DNA of 64,000 bases from JASHPR01 sp963749145 (GTDB taxonomy: Bacteria; Actinomycetota; Actinomycetes; Streptosporangiales; Streptosporangiaceae), in assembly GCA_963749145.1 (NCBI GenBank), contig CAVVLN010000002.1:62001-126000 (forward strand), written 5' to 3'. Position 1 is the stretch's first letter. Every line of letters starts with the position of its first letter. The notes beneath the pieces were generated by a model. That model saw nothing but the letters and a program-made list of their open reading frames with translations. It was not told the DNA's origin and ran no database searches. A program made the translations under genes and the position numbers. Of this stretch, positions 51,980-60,968 are shown one piece after another.

Positions 51980-52885
51980 TTACAGGACGGCCTGCAGGGC
52001 CTCGATGCCTACATCCGGCCTTTTCTCGTTACAGGTCGGACAGCGCGGTCCGCGGCCGGGGATATTGAGCCAGTACCCGTCAACGGCCGGCCAGCTGGCC
52101 CGTATCGCGGAGACCAGTTGCTGGCTGGCGACCACCGCGCCGGGCGGGTTGGTCGACAGCCCGGCCAGCACGGTGACGCCCGGGTGCGCGGCGCGGGCCT
52201 GCCCGGCCGCCTCCCGGACGAAGGTCGCGTAGGTGGTGCTGTCCCGTTCCAGGCTCTGGGCCTGCAGTTCGATCACGTCCGCGACCTTCGCGAGCTTGGC
52301 GGCCAGCTGCAGGTCGAGGAACAGCTGCCACCTCGGCGTGGTCCGGCCGGGGGCCAGGACCGTGGTGAGGTTCAGCGCCGGGGCCACGATCAGCTTCAGG
52401 CCGCGGGCATGAGCGAGGCCGGCCGCCCGCGCGGCGGCCTGCGCCGGGTCGCGCTGCTCGGCGGCGGGCGTGAACGACCAGGCCTCAGGGTCGTAGAGCA
52501 CGGCGCGGGTGCCGGCCGGCAGCCTGCCCGCGCTGAGTGTACGGTCCATCTCGGTAACCGACGGGAACGTGACGACGGGCGTCGCGTCCGCTCCGGGGAG
52601 CGGTTCCTGGCCCGGCTGCAAGATCTCGTAGATCCGCGAGCCGTCCAGCCCGGCCCGGACCGCCGGGTTGCCCAGGATCACCCCGAGCGCGCCCCGGGTG
52701 AGCAGCCAGGTGACCCGGCCGCGGGGGAGCGTGATCGCGCCCGGCGAGGACCGGGCGGGCGAGCCCTGGCTCATGCAGCCGGCCAGCACGCCGAGCGCCA
52801 CGGCCAGGACGGCCATCCGCGCGGCGGCCCAGGCGGCCGCCCGGGCCGGGCGGGTGGCGTAGCGAGCGGGGACATCTGCGGTCAT
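51980..52885 (-). CDS. Secreted lipoprotein, glycosidase-like fold suspected
   Basis: 301 residues. The signal peptide ends in a lipobox (VALGVLAGC). The mature part has alternating strands and helices typical of a TIM barrel (VLYDPEAWSF, LKLIVAPALNL, DVIELQAQSL). DPEAW might hold the acid residue of a hydrolase but this is a guess. The start overlaps the HlyD-type gene stop (ATGA), so the two are co-expressed. A CPTC pair lies near the C-terminus. It may trim or hold a polysaccharide made by the divergent GT2 synthase. Confidence 0.65.
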   Translation of the reverse strand: MTADVPARYATRPARAAAWAAARMAVLAVALGVLAGCMSQGSPARSSPGAITLPRGRVTWLLTRGALGVILGNPAVRAGLDGSRIYEILQPGQEPLPGADATPVVTFPSVTEMDRTLSAGRLPAGTRAVLYDPEAWSFTPAAEQRDPAQAAARAAGLAHARGLKLIVAPALNLTTVLAPGRTTPRWQLFLDLQLAAKLAKVADVIELQAQSLERDSTTYATFVREAAGQARAAHPGVTVLAGLSTNPPGAVVASQQLVSAIRASWPAVDGYWLNIPGRGPRCPTCNEKRPDVGIEALQAVL

Positions 52886-53880
52886 GAACCTAGCTGGACG
52901 TTGGCGGCCATGCCGGTCGGCGGCGGGTACTGCTGATGGTCTAGCACGGTCACCACGGCCTGGTAACTCAGGCCCTGCGACGTGCTCACCGGCGTGTCCA
53001 GCAGGGCCTGGACCCGGCCGGGTACGGCGGTGATGCTGGCCGCGGGCACGCCGATCGTGACGACCTGACCAGGCCTGATGTCCGCCACCGCCCCCTCGGG
53101 AACCAGCACGGTCACCTGCCAGGTGCCGGAGGTGCGCAGCGCGATGACCGGCAGCGCGGCCCCGTCCGAACCGCTGGCCGCGTCGTTGGCCTGCGGTCCC
53201 TCGGGGAGCAGCGAGAACAGTGGCTGCTGCGCGGCCGGGGCGCCCTGGGCCTGCGCCGAGTAGTCGCGGATGCCGGAGGAGTCCGCGGTCTCGCCGGGCT
53301 GCCCGTTGACCGCGACCACGGTCCCGGCGGTCGGCGCCGCGATCCGGGTGCCGGCGGCGTCCGCCCGGTCGATGGCCAGCGCGGCCTGGTCCCGGGCCAG
53401 CTGGGCGCGCGCGGTCGCGATGCCCGCTGTGGCGCCCGCGGCCAGTTCGGCGGTGAGCTCGCTCTTGTCGGCCGAGATCACGGCCCGGTCGGCCGACAGC
53501 ACGGCGCCCTCGCCCGGGGCGGCCTCGGTGGCGAGCAGCTGTCCCCTCTTGACCCTCTGGCCGATCTGCGCGGTGATCGACGCGAGCTGCCCGGAGCCGG
53601 AGAAGTTGAGGTAGACGATGCCGCTGCTGGTCACCGTGCCGGCCAGGGAACTGTTATCGGCGGTGACGATCCGCGGCACGTACCAGGCGGCGGCTACGAT
53701 GCAGGCTCCGGCGATCAGCGCGGCGCCGATCCGCTGCGGGCGGGAGATGTGCCGGCGTGGCCGCCCCGGGCCCGGCGGTGCCGGCGGGCCGTAACGCTGG
53801 TCGGGTATGTAGCCATTCTTCCTTGGGGAAACGTAGTCGGCCGGCGTACGGGTGCCGGTTTGAATCGGGGACGGATTCAC
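52882..53880 (-). CDS. HlyD-type membrane adaptor
   Basis: 332 residues. A ~45-residue cytoplasmic Pro/Arg-rich stretch, one membrane helix (IGAALIAGACIVAAAWYVPR), then a biotinyl-lipoyl-like half motif (SGSGQLASITAQIGQRVKRG), a coiled-coil hairpin rich in Ala (~130-180) and the second half motif (IAAPTAGTVVAVNGQPGE). Such adaptors serve efflux pumps or polysaccharide secretion. In a Gram-positive there is no outer membrane, so it probably works outside with the synthase encoded divergently. Confidence 0.82.
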   Translation of the reverse strand: MNPSPIQTGTRTPADYVSPRKNGYIPDQRYGPPAPPGPGRPRRHISRPQRIGAALIAGACIVAAAWYVPRIVTADNSSLAGTVTSSGIVYLNFSGSGQLASITAQIGQRVKRGQLLATEAAPGEGAVLSADRAVISADKSELTAELAAGATAGIATARAQLARDQAALAIDRADAAGTRIAAPTAGTVVAVNGQPGETADSSGIRDYSAQAQGAPAAQQPLFSLLPEGPQANDAASGSDGAALPVIALRTSGTWQVTVLVPEGAVADIRPGQVVTIGVPAASITAVPGRVQALLDTPVSTSQGLSYQAVVTVLDHQQYPPPTGMAANVQLGS

Positions 53881-54145
53881 CTGAGCCCGCTTTCGACAAT
53901 CAACTGCCTATTTGTGTGGTGCTAGGAAGCAGACCGAACCAGGGCAATACCGGATACCGGGTGCCGCGCGGAAGGAAACGCGCACTAGGTAATTCCCGGG
54001 CTGCCCTGGCCAGTGTTCTTTCTACATGATGATATCTTAGGGCACGATGATGACGTTATGAATCGGCAACCCCGCCGACCACATGAACCATTTCTGGTAG
54101 CTTCATTGCAGCCTGCTTTATTGGCGGGAGCAGCGGGGGGATTTG
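53881..54145. other. Divergent control region of the exopolysaccharide-like module
   Basis: 265 bp between the HlyD-type gene and the GT2 gene, AT-richer than its surroundings, with short ATGATG/CATGATGATAT repeats near 54026-54060. Promoters for both directions must lie here; none could be fixed. No gene seen. Confidence 0.5.
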
Positions 54146-56131
54146 ATGGATTTTGCGCTGCTCGCGGTGACCGTCGGCCTGCTCCTCGCGCTGGTCGCCG
54201 TGTGCATCCTGCCGGTCTGCGCGGACAGCACGGATGACCGCGGTGACGGCCGGGGGTCTGTGGTCATTCCCCGCTTCGTCCCGACGTCCAGGTTCCGTCC
54301 CCGCACCTGGGCCTTCCTCGGCATCGCCGCGGTGCTCGGCCTGATCTTTCTCGGCTGGCAGCGGCCGTCCATCCCCGAGATGTACATCGGCGCGGTGCGC
54401 GACGTGGCCGTGGCGATCACCCACGACCCGGCCACCGTCAACGGCTATGTGGCACGGCTGCACCCGGCCACGCTGTACCTCGCGGTCGCCTACATCGTCG
54501 GCATCGCCCTGGTCGTCCGCGCGAGCATGGCCCGGCGCCTGGTCATGCTCGCGCACGCGGTGCTGTACGTCGCGATGTCGCTGATCGTCCAGGCGCTCAT
54601 GATCACTGTCGGGGTCACCACCAACTGGCTGGTCGGGCCGTTCGGGATCGAGGCCACGCTGGCGAACCTGCTCATCGGCGGGCTGGTGGTGATGCGGCTG
54701 ACCTTCACCAGCTTCGCCCTGCCGCGCGCGACCGTGGTTCCGGTCACCCGGCGCCGCTGGCCGTGGGACAGCATCGTCGCCGGCTGCGCGCTGCTGTCCG
54801 CGGTGGCCCTGCTCGTGGTGGGGTACGCGTTCCTCTCCGAGCCGTCCAACCTCACCACCGCGTGGCAGGTGTTCCTGCCGCTGTACGCGGTATGCCTGCT
54901 GCTGACGATCATGCTGGTCCCGTTGTGGCTGCTGTGGTGGGCCAGTCACCGGCTGCCCGCGCCCGACCATCGCCGGCCTCGCGTGGACGTGATCATCCCC
55001 GCCTACAACGAGGAGGAGAACATCGCGCGGCTGCTGCGCTCGATCGACGTCGCGGCGGAGCGTTACGGCGGCCCGGTCTGGGTCGTGGTCTCGAACGACG
55101 GCTCGGTCGACCGCACCGAGCAGATCGCCCAGGCCGAGGTCGCGGCGTTCCGTCACGCCCGCGGCCGGGTGCTGACCGCGCCGAACGGCGGCCAGTCCGC
55201 CGCGCTGAACCGCGCGCTCGAGGTCACCAGCGCCGACATCTGCGTCCGCGTCGACGCGGACTGCGTGATGGGCGCGGACGCGCTGGTCTACTCGGTCCCC
55301 TGGTTCCGCGACCCGGAGATCGGCATGGTCGGCGCGATGGAGGAGCCACGACCGGACACGGTGACCTGGTTCCACCGGATGCGCACCCTTGAGGCGCTGT
55401 TCCAGTTCCGGTTCGCCCGGCTCGGCCAGAGCGTGGTCGACGGCATGGTGGTCATCCCCGGCACGTTCACGGTCTTCCGGCGCGGCCCGGCCGTCGCGGT
55501 CGGCGGGTTCCCGGTGCGGATGAACGGCGAGGACACCGACCTGACCATGCAGTTCGGGCGGCAGGGGTACCGCGCCGTGATCGACCCGCGGATCCGCTGC
55601 TACGAGGACGTGCCGCGCAGCCCGGGCGAGTTCCTCGAGCAGCGGACCCGGTGGGCCCGGGCGGGTTTCCACGTCTATGCCCGGCATGTCCCGCTGCGCA
55701 GCGGCCTGGCCGGCCCGCGGGTCTGGTTCTGGACGGTCCGGCGCGGGTTCGCCTGGTTCTCGCTGCAGGTCGGCCTGGTCGCCCCGGTCTTCATGCTGGA
55801 ACTCGCGCTGACCCACCCCAGCTACCGGCAGAACATCGCCACGTTCGTGCTGGTGTACTTCGCGGCGGGCGCGGTGCCGGTGCTGATCAGCCTGCCGTTC
55901 GCGATCAAGGACCGGCAGTGGCGCAGCCTGCCCTGGATCCCGACCTGGTGCGCCTACGCGTTCCTGCGGCGGCTGGCCACCCTGGAGGCGGCCATCACGC
56001 TCCCGGTGCGCCCGCTGCCGGCGCCCGCGCGCGCCCGGTCGGCGCAGCGGGCCCGCCCGGCCATGGCAGGCCGGGGCCGGCGCGGCCGGATGGGAGCGGC
56101 CGACGCGCTGGCCGCGCCGGACGGCGACTGA
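54146..56131 (+). CDS. Membrane-bound family-2 glycosyltransferase (processive polysaccharide synthase type)
   Basis: 661 residues from ATG 54146 with GGGGG upstream. About five N-terminal membrane segments, then a GT2 domain: DVIIPAYNEEENIARLLRS, the first Asp in SNDGSVDRTEQI, DADC, NGEDTDLTM and the QxxRW-type EQRTRWARAGF, followed by further membrane segments. These motifs mark processive synthases such as cellulose, chitin-oligosaccharide or hyaluronan synthases. The product is unknown. The long N-terminal membrane part with a Pro-rich loop is unusual. It is divergent from the HlyD and lipoprotein genes. Confidence 0.85.
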   Translation: MDFALLAVTVGLLLALVAVCILPVCADSTDDRGDGRGSVVIPRFVPTSRFRPRTWAFLGIAAVLGLIFLGWQRPSIPEMYIGAVRDVAVAITHDPATVNGYVARLHPATLYLAVAYIVGIALVVRASMARRLVMLAHAVLYVAMSLIVQALMITVGVTTNWLVGPFGIEATLANLLIGGLVVMRLTFTSFALPRATVVPVTRRRWPWDSIVAGCALLSAVALLVVGYAFLSEPSNLTTAWQVFLPLYAVCLLLTIMLVPLWLLWWASHRLPAPDHRRPRVDVIIPAYNEEENIARLLRSIDVAAERYGGPVWVVVSNDGSVDRTEQIAQAEVAAFRHARGRVLTAPNGGQSAALNRALEVTSADICVRVDADCVMGADALVYSVPWFRDPEIGMVGAMEEPRPDTVTWFHRMRTLEALFQFRFARLGQSVVDGMVVIPGTFTVFRRGPAVAVGGFPVRMNGEDTDLTMQFGRQGYRAVIDPRIRCYEDVPRSPGEFLEQRTRWARAGFHVYARHVPLRSGLAGPRVWFWTVRRGFAWFSLQVGLVAPVFMLELALTHPSYRQNIATFVLVYFAAGAVPVLISLPFAIKDRQWRSLPWIPTWCAYAFLRRLATLEAAITLPVRPLPAPARARSAQRARPAMAGRGRRGRMGAADALAAPDGD

Positions 56132-56220
56132 GCCCGCGGCGGGGCGTGACGGTGGGCGGCCAGGGTTCCGCCACGGCAGCCCTCAACCGCGAGCCCAAGC
56201 TGAGCCGAGTCCGGGCCCGT

Positions 56221-57438
56221 TCAGTCCCGGAGCAGGCCGGCCGTCGTGGCAGGAGCGGTGCGTGCTGCCGCCCGTGGCTGTCCTGTGCCGCCCGGCGTGA
56301 CGGTGCCGGCGGTCAGCGGCAGCCGGATGACGAACTGGCAGCCGGTTCCTGCGTTGGCTACCTCGATCTGCCCGCGGTGCGCCTCGATGATCCCCCGGGC
56401 GATGCTGAGGCCGAGCCCCGCGCCGTCGCCGGTCACCGGCGTGCGGGCGGTCTGGCCGCGGAATCCCACGTCGAACACCCGGGGCAGGTGCTCGGCAGGG
56501 ATCCCGCCGCAGGAGTCAGACACGCTGACGGCGGCCATGCCGGACTCCCGGCCAGCGAGCACCTCGACTACGCCGTCCGCAGGGGTGTGCTGGATCGCGT
56601 TGACGACGAGGTTGAGCAGCGCGCGCGCGACCGCGGCGGCGTCCGCCCATACCGGCAGCCCGGAGACTGCCGAGCCGCGCAGCCGTACGCCCTTGGCCCG
56701 TGCCAGCGGCTCGGCGCTGGTGAGCGCCTCGCCGATCAGGTCGCCGAGGCCGACGACCTGGCGGGACAGCCGCAGCGCGCCGGCGTGGATGCGGGACAGC
56801 TCGAACAGGTCGTCGATCATCAGCGTCAGCCGGTCAGTCTCGGCGCGGATCTGCCTGTGATATCTGCTGACCGTCTGCCAGTCGGTGACGACCCCGTCCT
56901 CGAGTGCCTCGGCCATGGCGCGCAGGCCCGCCAGCGGCGTCCGCAGGTCATGGCTGACCCACGCGACAAGCTCCCGGCGGCTGACCTCTAGCGCGCGCTC
57001 ACGATCGCGGGCTTTTGCTAAAAGGCCATGCGCCGCCTCCAGCTCCGCGGACAGGCCCGCCAGCTCAGCCGGGAGAACGGCCGCGGGCGGGCAGTACGCG
57101 CCGCCTCTGCCCACGTCCTGGACAGCGCCCAGCATCAGACGGCTCGCCGCCGACACCCGCCGGCCGAGGAGCACGGCGACGGCGAAGCCCGCGATCCCGG
57201 CGATGGCGACCACCGCGAGCACCACATCGAGGTCCTTGCGGGAGATGAACATCTCCATCGAGATGACCGCCACCCCGGCCAGCGCCGCGGCGACGGTCAC
57301 TGCCGCGACGACCGTCAGGCTGGTTGCGACCGAGCGGGCAGCGAGCAACCGGAGCACAATCATCCCAGCGACGGCGGCCAGCGCGGCGATCGCCGCGACG
57401 GTATAGCTGACCGTCCACAGCTCGGCTGCGGTAATCAT
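56221..57438 (-). CDS. Sensor histidine kinase
   Basis: 405 residues. Three or four membrane helices occupy the first ~100 residues, then a HAMP-like linker and the His box VAWVSHDLRTPLAG near residue 163. The ATP-binding domain shows NLVVNAIQHTPADG, SDSCGGIPAEHLPRVF and GAGLGLSIARG. No large extracellular sensor domain is present, so it senses within the membrane. Its ATG overlaps the regulator stop (ATGA). Confidence 0.9.
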   Translation of the reverse strand: MITAAELWTVSYTVAAIAALAAVAGMIVLRLLAARSVATSLTVVAAVTVAAALAGVAVISMEMFISRKDLDVVLAVVAIAGIAGFAVAVLLGRRVSAASRLMLGAVQDVGRGGAYCPPAAVLPAELAGLSAELEAAHGLLAKARDRERALEVSRRELVAWVSHDLRTPLAGLRAMAEALEDGVVTDWQTVSRYHRQIRAETDRLTLMIDDLFELSRIHAGALRLSRQVVGLGDLIGEALTSAEPLARAKGVRLRGSAVSGLPVWADAAAVARALLNLVVNAIQHTPADGVVEVLAGRESGMAAVSVSDSCGGIPAEHLPRVFDVGFRGQTARTPVTGDGAGLGLSIARGIIEAHRGQIEVANAGTGCQFVIRLPLTAGTVTPGGTGQPRAAARTAPATTAGLLRD

Positions 57439-58151
57439 GCTGCCTCCGGCTCGTACCTGTAGCCCACGCCCCAGACAGTGACGATGCGCTGCGGCCGTGT
57501 CTTATCGGCTTCCAGCTTCTCCCGCAGCCTGCGCACGTGCACCGTGACCGTCGAGGTATCGCCGAACGACCAGCTCCATACCTGTTCCAGCAGCTGCTCG
57601 CGGGTAAAGGCCTGCCGGGGATGGCGCATCAGGAAAACCAGCAAGTCGTACTCGCGCGAGGTGAGCGCGAGCAGCTGCATGCCGAGGCTGGCCTCGTGCG
57701 CCCCCAGGTCGACCGTGAGGTCGCCGTCACCGATTACGCCCTGGGAGGGGGTACCCGGCAGCCCGCCGCCACGGGCGCGGCGCAGCACTGACCTGACCCG
57801 CAGCGCCAGCTCCCGCGGGCTGAACGGCTTGGTCATGTAGTCGTCGGCGCCGGTCTCGAAGCCGACGATCTTGTCGGTCTCCTCGCCCAGCGCGGTGAGC
57901 ATGACCACCGGGATGGGCCAGCGGGCCCGCAGCTGCCTGCACACCTCCAGCCCGCCGGCGCCGGGCAGCATCAGGTCCAGCACCACCAGGTCCGGCGGCT
58001 CCTCCTCGATCCGGCGCAACGCCGCCAGCCCGTCATGCACCCGCTCCACCCGGTGGCCGTCACGGATCAGGTACCGTCCGACGACATCAGCCAGCGTCCG
58101 ATCGTCGTCCACGACCATGATCCGGCCGGGCGGATCCGGGTTGCTCAGCAC
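57435..58151 (-). CDS. OmpR-type response regulator
   Basis: 238 residues. Receiver: VVDDDRTLADVVG, phospho-Asp in VVLDLMLPGAGG, TKPFSPREL; winged helix: LLALTSREYDLLVFLMRHPR and VTVHVRRLREKLE. It forms a two-component system with the histidine kinase encoded directly downstream. Targets are unknown; the divergent neighbours are a polysaccharide module and a secreted beta-propeller protein. Confidence 0.92.
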   Translation of the reverse strand: MLSNPDPPGRIMVVDDDRTLADVVGRYLIRDGHRVERVHDGLAALRRIEEEPPDLVVLDLMLPGAGGLEVCRQLRARWPIPVVMLTALGEETDKIVGFETGADDYMTKPFSPRELALRVRSVLRRARGGGLPGTPSQGVIGDGDLTVDLGAHEASLGMQLLALTSREYDLLVFLMRHPRQAFTREQLLEQVWSWSFGDTSTVTVHVRRLREKLEADKTRPQRIVTVWGVGYRYEPEAA

Positions 58152-58410
58152 TCAGGCCCCCGGCAGCCTGCTGCCAATCGCCGCGGTCGTTCGCAGGTCA
58201 CAGTGGACACGGTAGCCGGATATCTGCGCCCCAGCTCGCGGCCGATGATCCGTCACCGGTTCGTAAGAGATCCCGGCACAACGTCCGCGGCCACGCTGCT
58301 GGCCTAGTGGGAGCCGCGCCGCAGCGGCCCAGCGCAGGCACACCACCGCCGGAAGCCCCTCTTCTGCAACCGGTCGCCGCGGAGCTCGCGCCGGGCCGCT
58401 TAGCATATGT
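58152..58410. other. Intergenic stretch upstream of the response regulator
   Basis: About 260 bp with no recognisable gene; it should contain the promoter of the two-component pair on the minus strand. Nothing else stands out. Confidence 0.5.
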
Positions 58411-58448
58411 GCGTTCCCGGGCCCGCCCTGCGGAGGACCCGGGAACGC
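58411..58448 (-). terminator. Hairpin after the beta-propeller gene
   Basis: Perfect 11-bp arms GCGTTCCCGGG and CCCGGGAACGC with a 16-nt loop, 25 bp after the stop of the 58473 gene. Confidence 0.75.
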
Positions 58449-58472
58449 TGGCCGGTAGCCGGCCTGTTGTTC

Positions 58473-59624
58473 CTAGGTGTTCACGATCCCGGACGAGGCA
58501 GCCCCGGCGGGCAGCGGGGTCGGTGAGGTGGGTAGCTCGGTGAGGTTGCCGCCGTTGACGGCGAACACCGACACAAAATTGTGGCCCGCGCCATCGACCA
58601 GCAGGTACTTGCCGTCCGGGGACAGCCGGGCGTCGATATCACCGCCGCCGCCGGCGATCGTAAAGCTGCCGATCAGGGCGAGTGAGCCGTCCGGGTTGAT
58701 GGCGTAGCTGGAGATGTTGCCCGAGCCGGTGTTGACGGTGAAGAGGTACCGACCGTCGTGGCTGATCTCCACCCAGCACGGCGCGGTCTGGAAGTCAGCG
58801 AAGGGCGAGGATCCGATCGAGGTGAGCTGACCCAGGAAGCCGTCTCGGTATGCGGACACGGTGCCGAGCAGGGCGCCGTTGTGCGCGTTGCTGACGAACA
58901 GCTGCGAAGGGTTGGCTGGCGAGAACTCGGCACCGAGCTGGCCGAGACCCTGCCCGGTGAAGGGAGAGCCGGGGGCGGCGAACAGGCGGCCGCTGGGCAG
59001 GACCACGAAGCTGTCGATCTCTGAGGAGCCGGTGCGGGTGCCGATGAGGCGGTCGCCGGTGGAGTTGAAGAACACGTCGCCCAGGCCGGAGCCATCGGGG
59101 ACGGTGACCGTCGAGTGCCGGATCCGGATCAGCTTGCCGACGGGATTCAGCCTGAAGCCGGAGTAGCCGCTGCCGCCAGCGCCGGAATTCGCGACGTAGA
59201 CGAGGCCGGTCCGGGAGACCGCGACGCTTACCGGCTGGATGCCGCCAGATGACACCGGCCCGCGGACAAGCACCGGCACTCCATTCGCGGTGATGCGCAA
59301 CACCGAGATCTGGTTGCTGCCGGCGTCGACAGCCAGCAGGTACCTGCCGTCGCTGGTTACCTGTATCGCACCCTGAGAGGCCAGCCCAGAACCGAGACCC
59401 GCGCCGCCGGCGGCGAACGGTGAACCGGGGATCGGGGTCAGCGAGCCGTCTGCGTGCCGGTCGAACCCGGCGATCGTATTGGCAGTCGCGGTGTTGTCGT
59501 TGACGTAGGTATAGCCCACGACTGGTGAGGGAGTGCTGGCGCCGGCAGAGGCGGCCGCGCCGAATAGGCTGATCGTTGCCGCCAGCAGGCTGCCGCCCGC
59601 TGCCAGGCAAACGCGCTTGCGCAT
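58473..59624 (-). CDS. Secreted beta-propeller protein, lactonase-like
   Basis: 383 residues with a signal peptide (SLLAATISLFGAAASAGA). Repeats of the pattern (S/T)xDGRYLLxV occur about seven times (e.g. VTSDGRYLLAVDAGSNQISV, SHDGRYLFTVNTGSGNISSY, SPDGKYLLVDGAGHNFVSVF), as in the 6-phosphogluconolactonase-like seven-bladed propellers. Secreted members rarely have a known role; binding or lactone cleavage are possible. Single gene, own terminator. Confidence 0.85.
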   Translation of the reverse strand: MRKRVCLAAGGSLLAATISLFGAAASAGASTPSPVVGYTYVNDNTATANTIAGFDRHADGSLTPIPGSPFAAGGAGLGSGLASQGAIQVTSDGRYLLAVDAGSNQISVLRITANGVPVLVRGPVSSGGIQPVSVAVSRTGLVYVANSGAGGSGYSGFRLNPVGKLIRIRHSTVTVPDGSGLGDVFFNSTGDRLIGTRTGSSEIDSFVVLPSGRLFAAPGSPFTGQGLGQLGAEFSPANPSQLFVSNAHNGALLGTVSAYRDGFLGQLTSIGSSPFADFQTAPCWVEISHDGRYLFTVNTGSGNISSYAINPDGSLALIGSFTIAGGGGDIDARLSPDGKYLLVDGAGHNFVSVFAVNGGNLTELPTSPTPLPAGAASSGIVNT

Positions 59625-59954
59625 GTCCTTCTCCTTGGGTCAAGGGGGGGATCTGCTGTGATCCCGGGACCCCGATCCAGTGGACCCCCAAACAAGCCGC
59701 ATGGACACGGCCAGGCCACGCACGTCACAGAACCGTAAGGCGAGGTTACGGATCCCTTGCGCCCGCCGGGCCCGTCCGCCGTTCTGACTGCCCGGAAGCC
59801 AGGGGCGCGAGGCCCTGCACCCTACGAGCAGCCCGTTAGAGTCCTCGCACGCTAGCCGTCCTGGCCGACGCGCCAATGCCGTAGATCGCGCAGGGTCGCT
59901 GCTATTGCATGACCAGTACCAGCCGCGCGAGGTGCGGGCGTTCCGCGCTGGGCG
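59625..59954. other. Intergenic stretch with no feature seen
   Basis: 330 bp upstream of the beta-propeller gene. It should contain that gene's promoter. No ribosome-binding-site-plus-ORF pair, repeat or clear hairpin was found. Confidence 0.4.
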
Positions 59955-60665
59955 CTACCGCAGGGGCGCGAGGCCGCGCACGCCGAGCTCGTCGGCCCGG
60001 GCCAGCATCTCGGCCGGGTCCGCGTACACCCGGTAGGCGCCCGCCCGCTCGAGTTCCTCGCGGCCGTACCCGCCCGACATCAGCCCGATGCCGAGCGCGC
60101 TGGCCCGCCGGGCGGCCAGCAGGTCCCAGACGCTGTCCCCGACGACCCAGGCGTGCCGCGACTCCACGCCGAGCAGGGCGGCCGCGGCCAGGAACAGGTC
60201 CGGGTCCGGCTTGGCCCGCCGGACGAGGTCGCGGGTGATCATCGGGGCGTCCTCGGGCAGGCCCAGCATCTTCAGGGCGTGCCCGGCGGTGGCGCGGTAC
60301 CCGCTGGTGGCGATCGCCCACGGCACGCCGTGCTCGGTGAGCGCGGCCAGCAGTTCCGCCGCGCCGGGCAGCGGCCGGACCGAGTCCGCCTGGGCCAGGT
60401 ACGCCTCGCTGTGCGCCTGCTGCAACATGGCGATTTCGGCCTCGGAGAGGGTCCGGCCGGTCTCCCGCAGCAGCGCGGACACGAACAGCCCGCCGCTCAT
60501 CCCGATCCGCCGGTGGATCCGCCACACCGACAGGTCGATGTCCAGCTGGGACAGCGCCGCGCGCCACGCGATCACGTGCTGGTACACGCTGTCGATGAGC
60601 GTGCCGTCCAGGTCGAACAGGAAGGAGGGCGGCGGGGGCTCGGGATAGCTGGCCAGACCACTCAT
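59955..60665 (-). CDS. HAD-superfamily hydrolase, phosphatase type
   Basis: 236 residues. HAD motifs: I FDLDGTLIDSV, II AIATSGYRAT, III AKPDPDLF (Lys), IV VVGDSVWDLLAARRA. The cap domain lies between motifs I and II. It probably hydrolyses a small phosphate ester. The ATG at 60665 was chosen because a TAGGGT -10 box ends 7 nt upstream. Confidence 0.9.
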   Translation of the reverse strand: MSGLASYPEPPPPSFLFDLDGTLIDSVYQHVIAWRAALSQLDIDLSVWRIHRRIGMSGGLFVSALLRETGRTLSEAEIAMLQQAHSEAYLAQADSVRPLPGAAELLAALTEHGVPWAIATSGYRATAGHALKMLGLPEDAPMITRDLVRRAKPDPDLFLAAAALLGVESRHAWVVGDSVWDLLAARRASALGIGLMSGGYGREELERAGAYRVYADPAEMLARADELGVRGLAPLR

Positions 60666-60672
60666 GCCACGA

Positions 60673-60678
60673 ACCCTA
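60673..60678 (-). promoter_or_regulatory. -10 element (TAGGGT), leaderless start
   Basis: On the minus strand TAGGGT ends 7 nt before the ATG at 60665 of the HAD gene. Confidence 0.5.
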
Positions 60679-60761
60679 GTGGAGCCCGGCGCTGATCTTG
60701 GCCCGGTCACCGGCCGTCCCGGACCTGGCCGGCCGAGCGGGGGCAGACCGCCGCGCCTCGG

Positions 60762-60968
60762 TTACTCTGCTGGCGGCTTGGCCCCGGCGCGGCTGGCCCT
60801 GCCGCGCGAATCGGCGGCCAGGAGGCGGCGCAACCGATCGGTCTGCCGGTGCAACTGCCGGCGCAGTCGCGAAGGCATGACCAGCACCGGAGCTCCAGAC
60901 TCCCAGGACCGCTGGACCTCCTCGGGTGATTCATCCTCGACGTAGAAGTCATCCTTCACGTGTCCCAT
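60762..60968 (-). CDS. Small charged protein, second of an overlapping pair
   Basis: 68 residues from ATG 60968 with GGAGG upstream. Acidic N-terminus (VKDDFYVEDESPEEVQRSWE) and basic C-terminus (RLRRQLHRQTDRLRRLLA). It overlaps the stop of the gene upstream at 60968-60970. The size and tight overlap with a small basic protein suggest an antitoxin-like partner, but no family was recognised. Confidence 0.55.
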   Translation of the reverse strand: MGHVKDDFYVEDESPEEVQRSWESGAPVLVMPSRLRRQLHRQTDRLRRLLAADSRGRASRAGAKPPAE

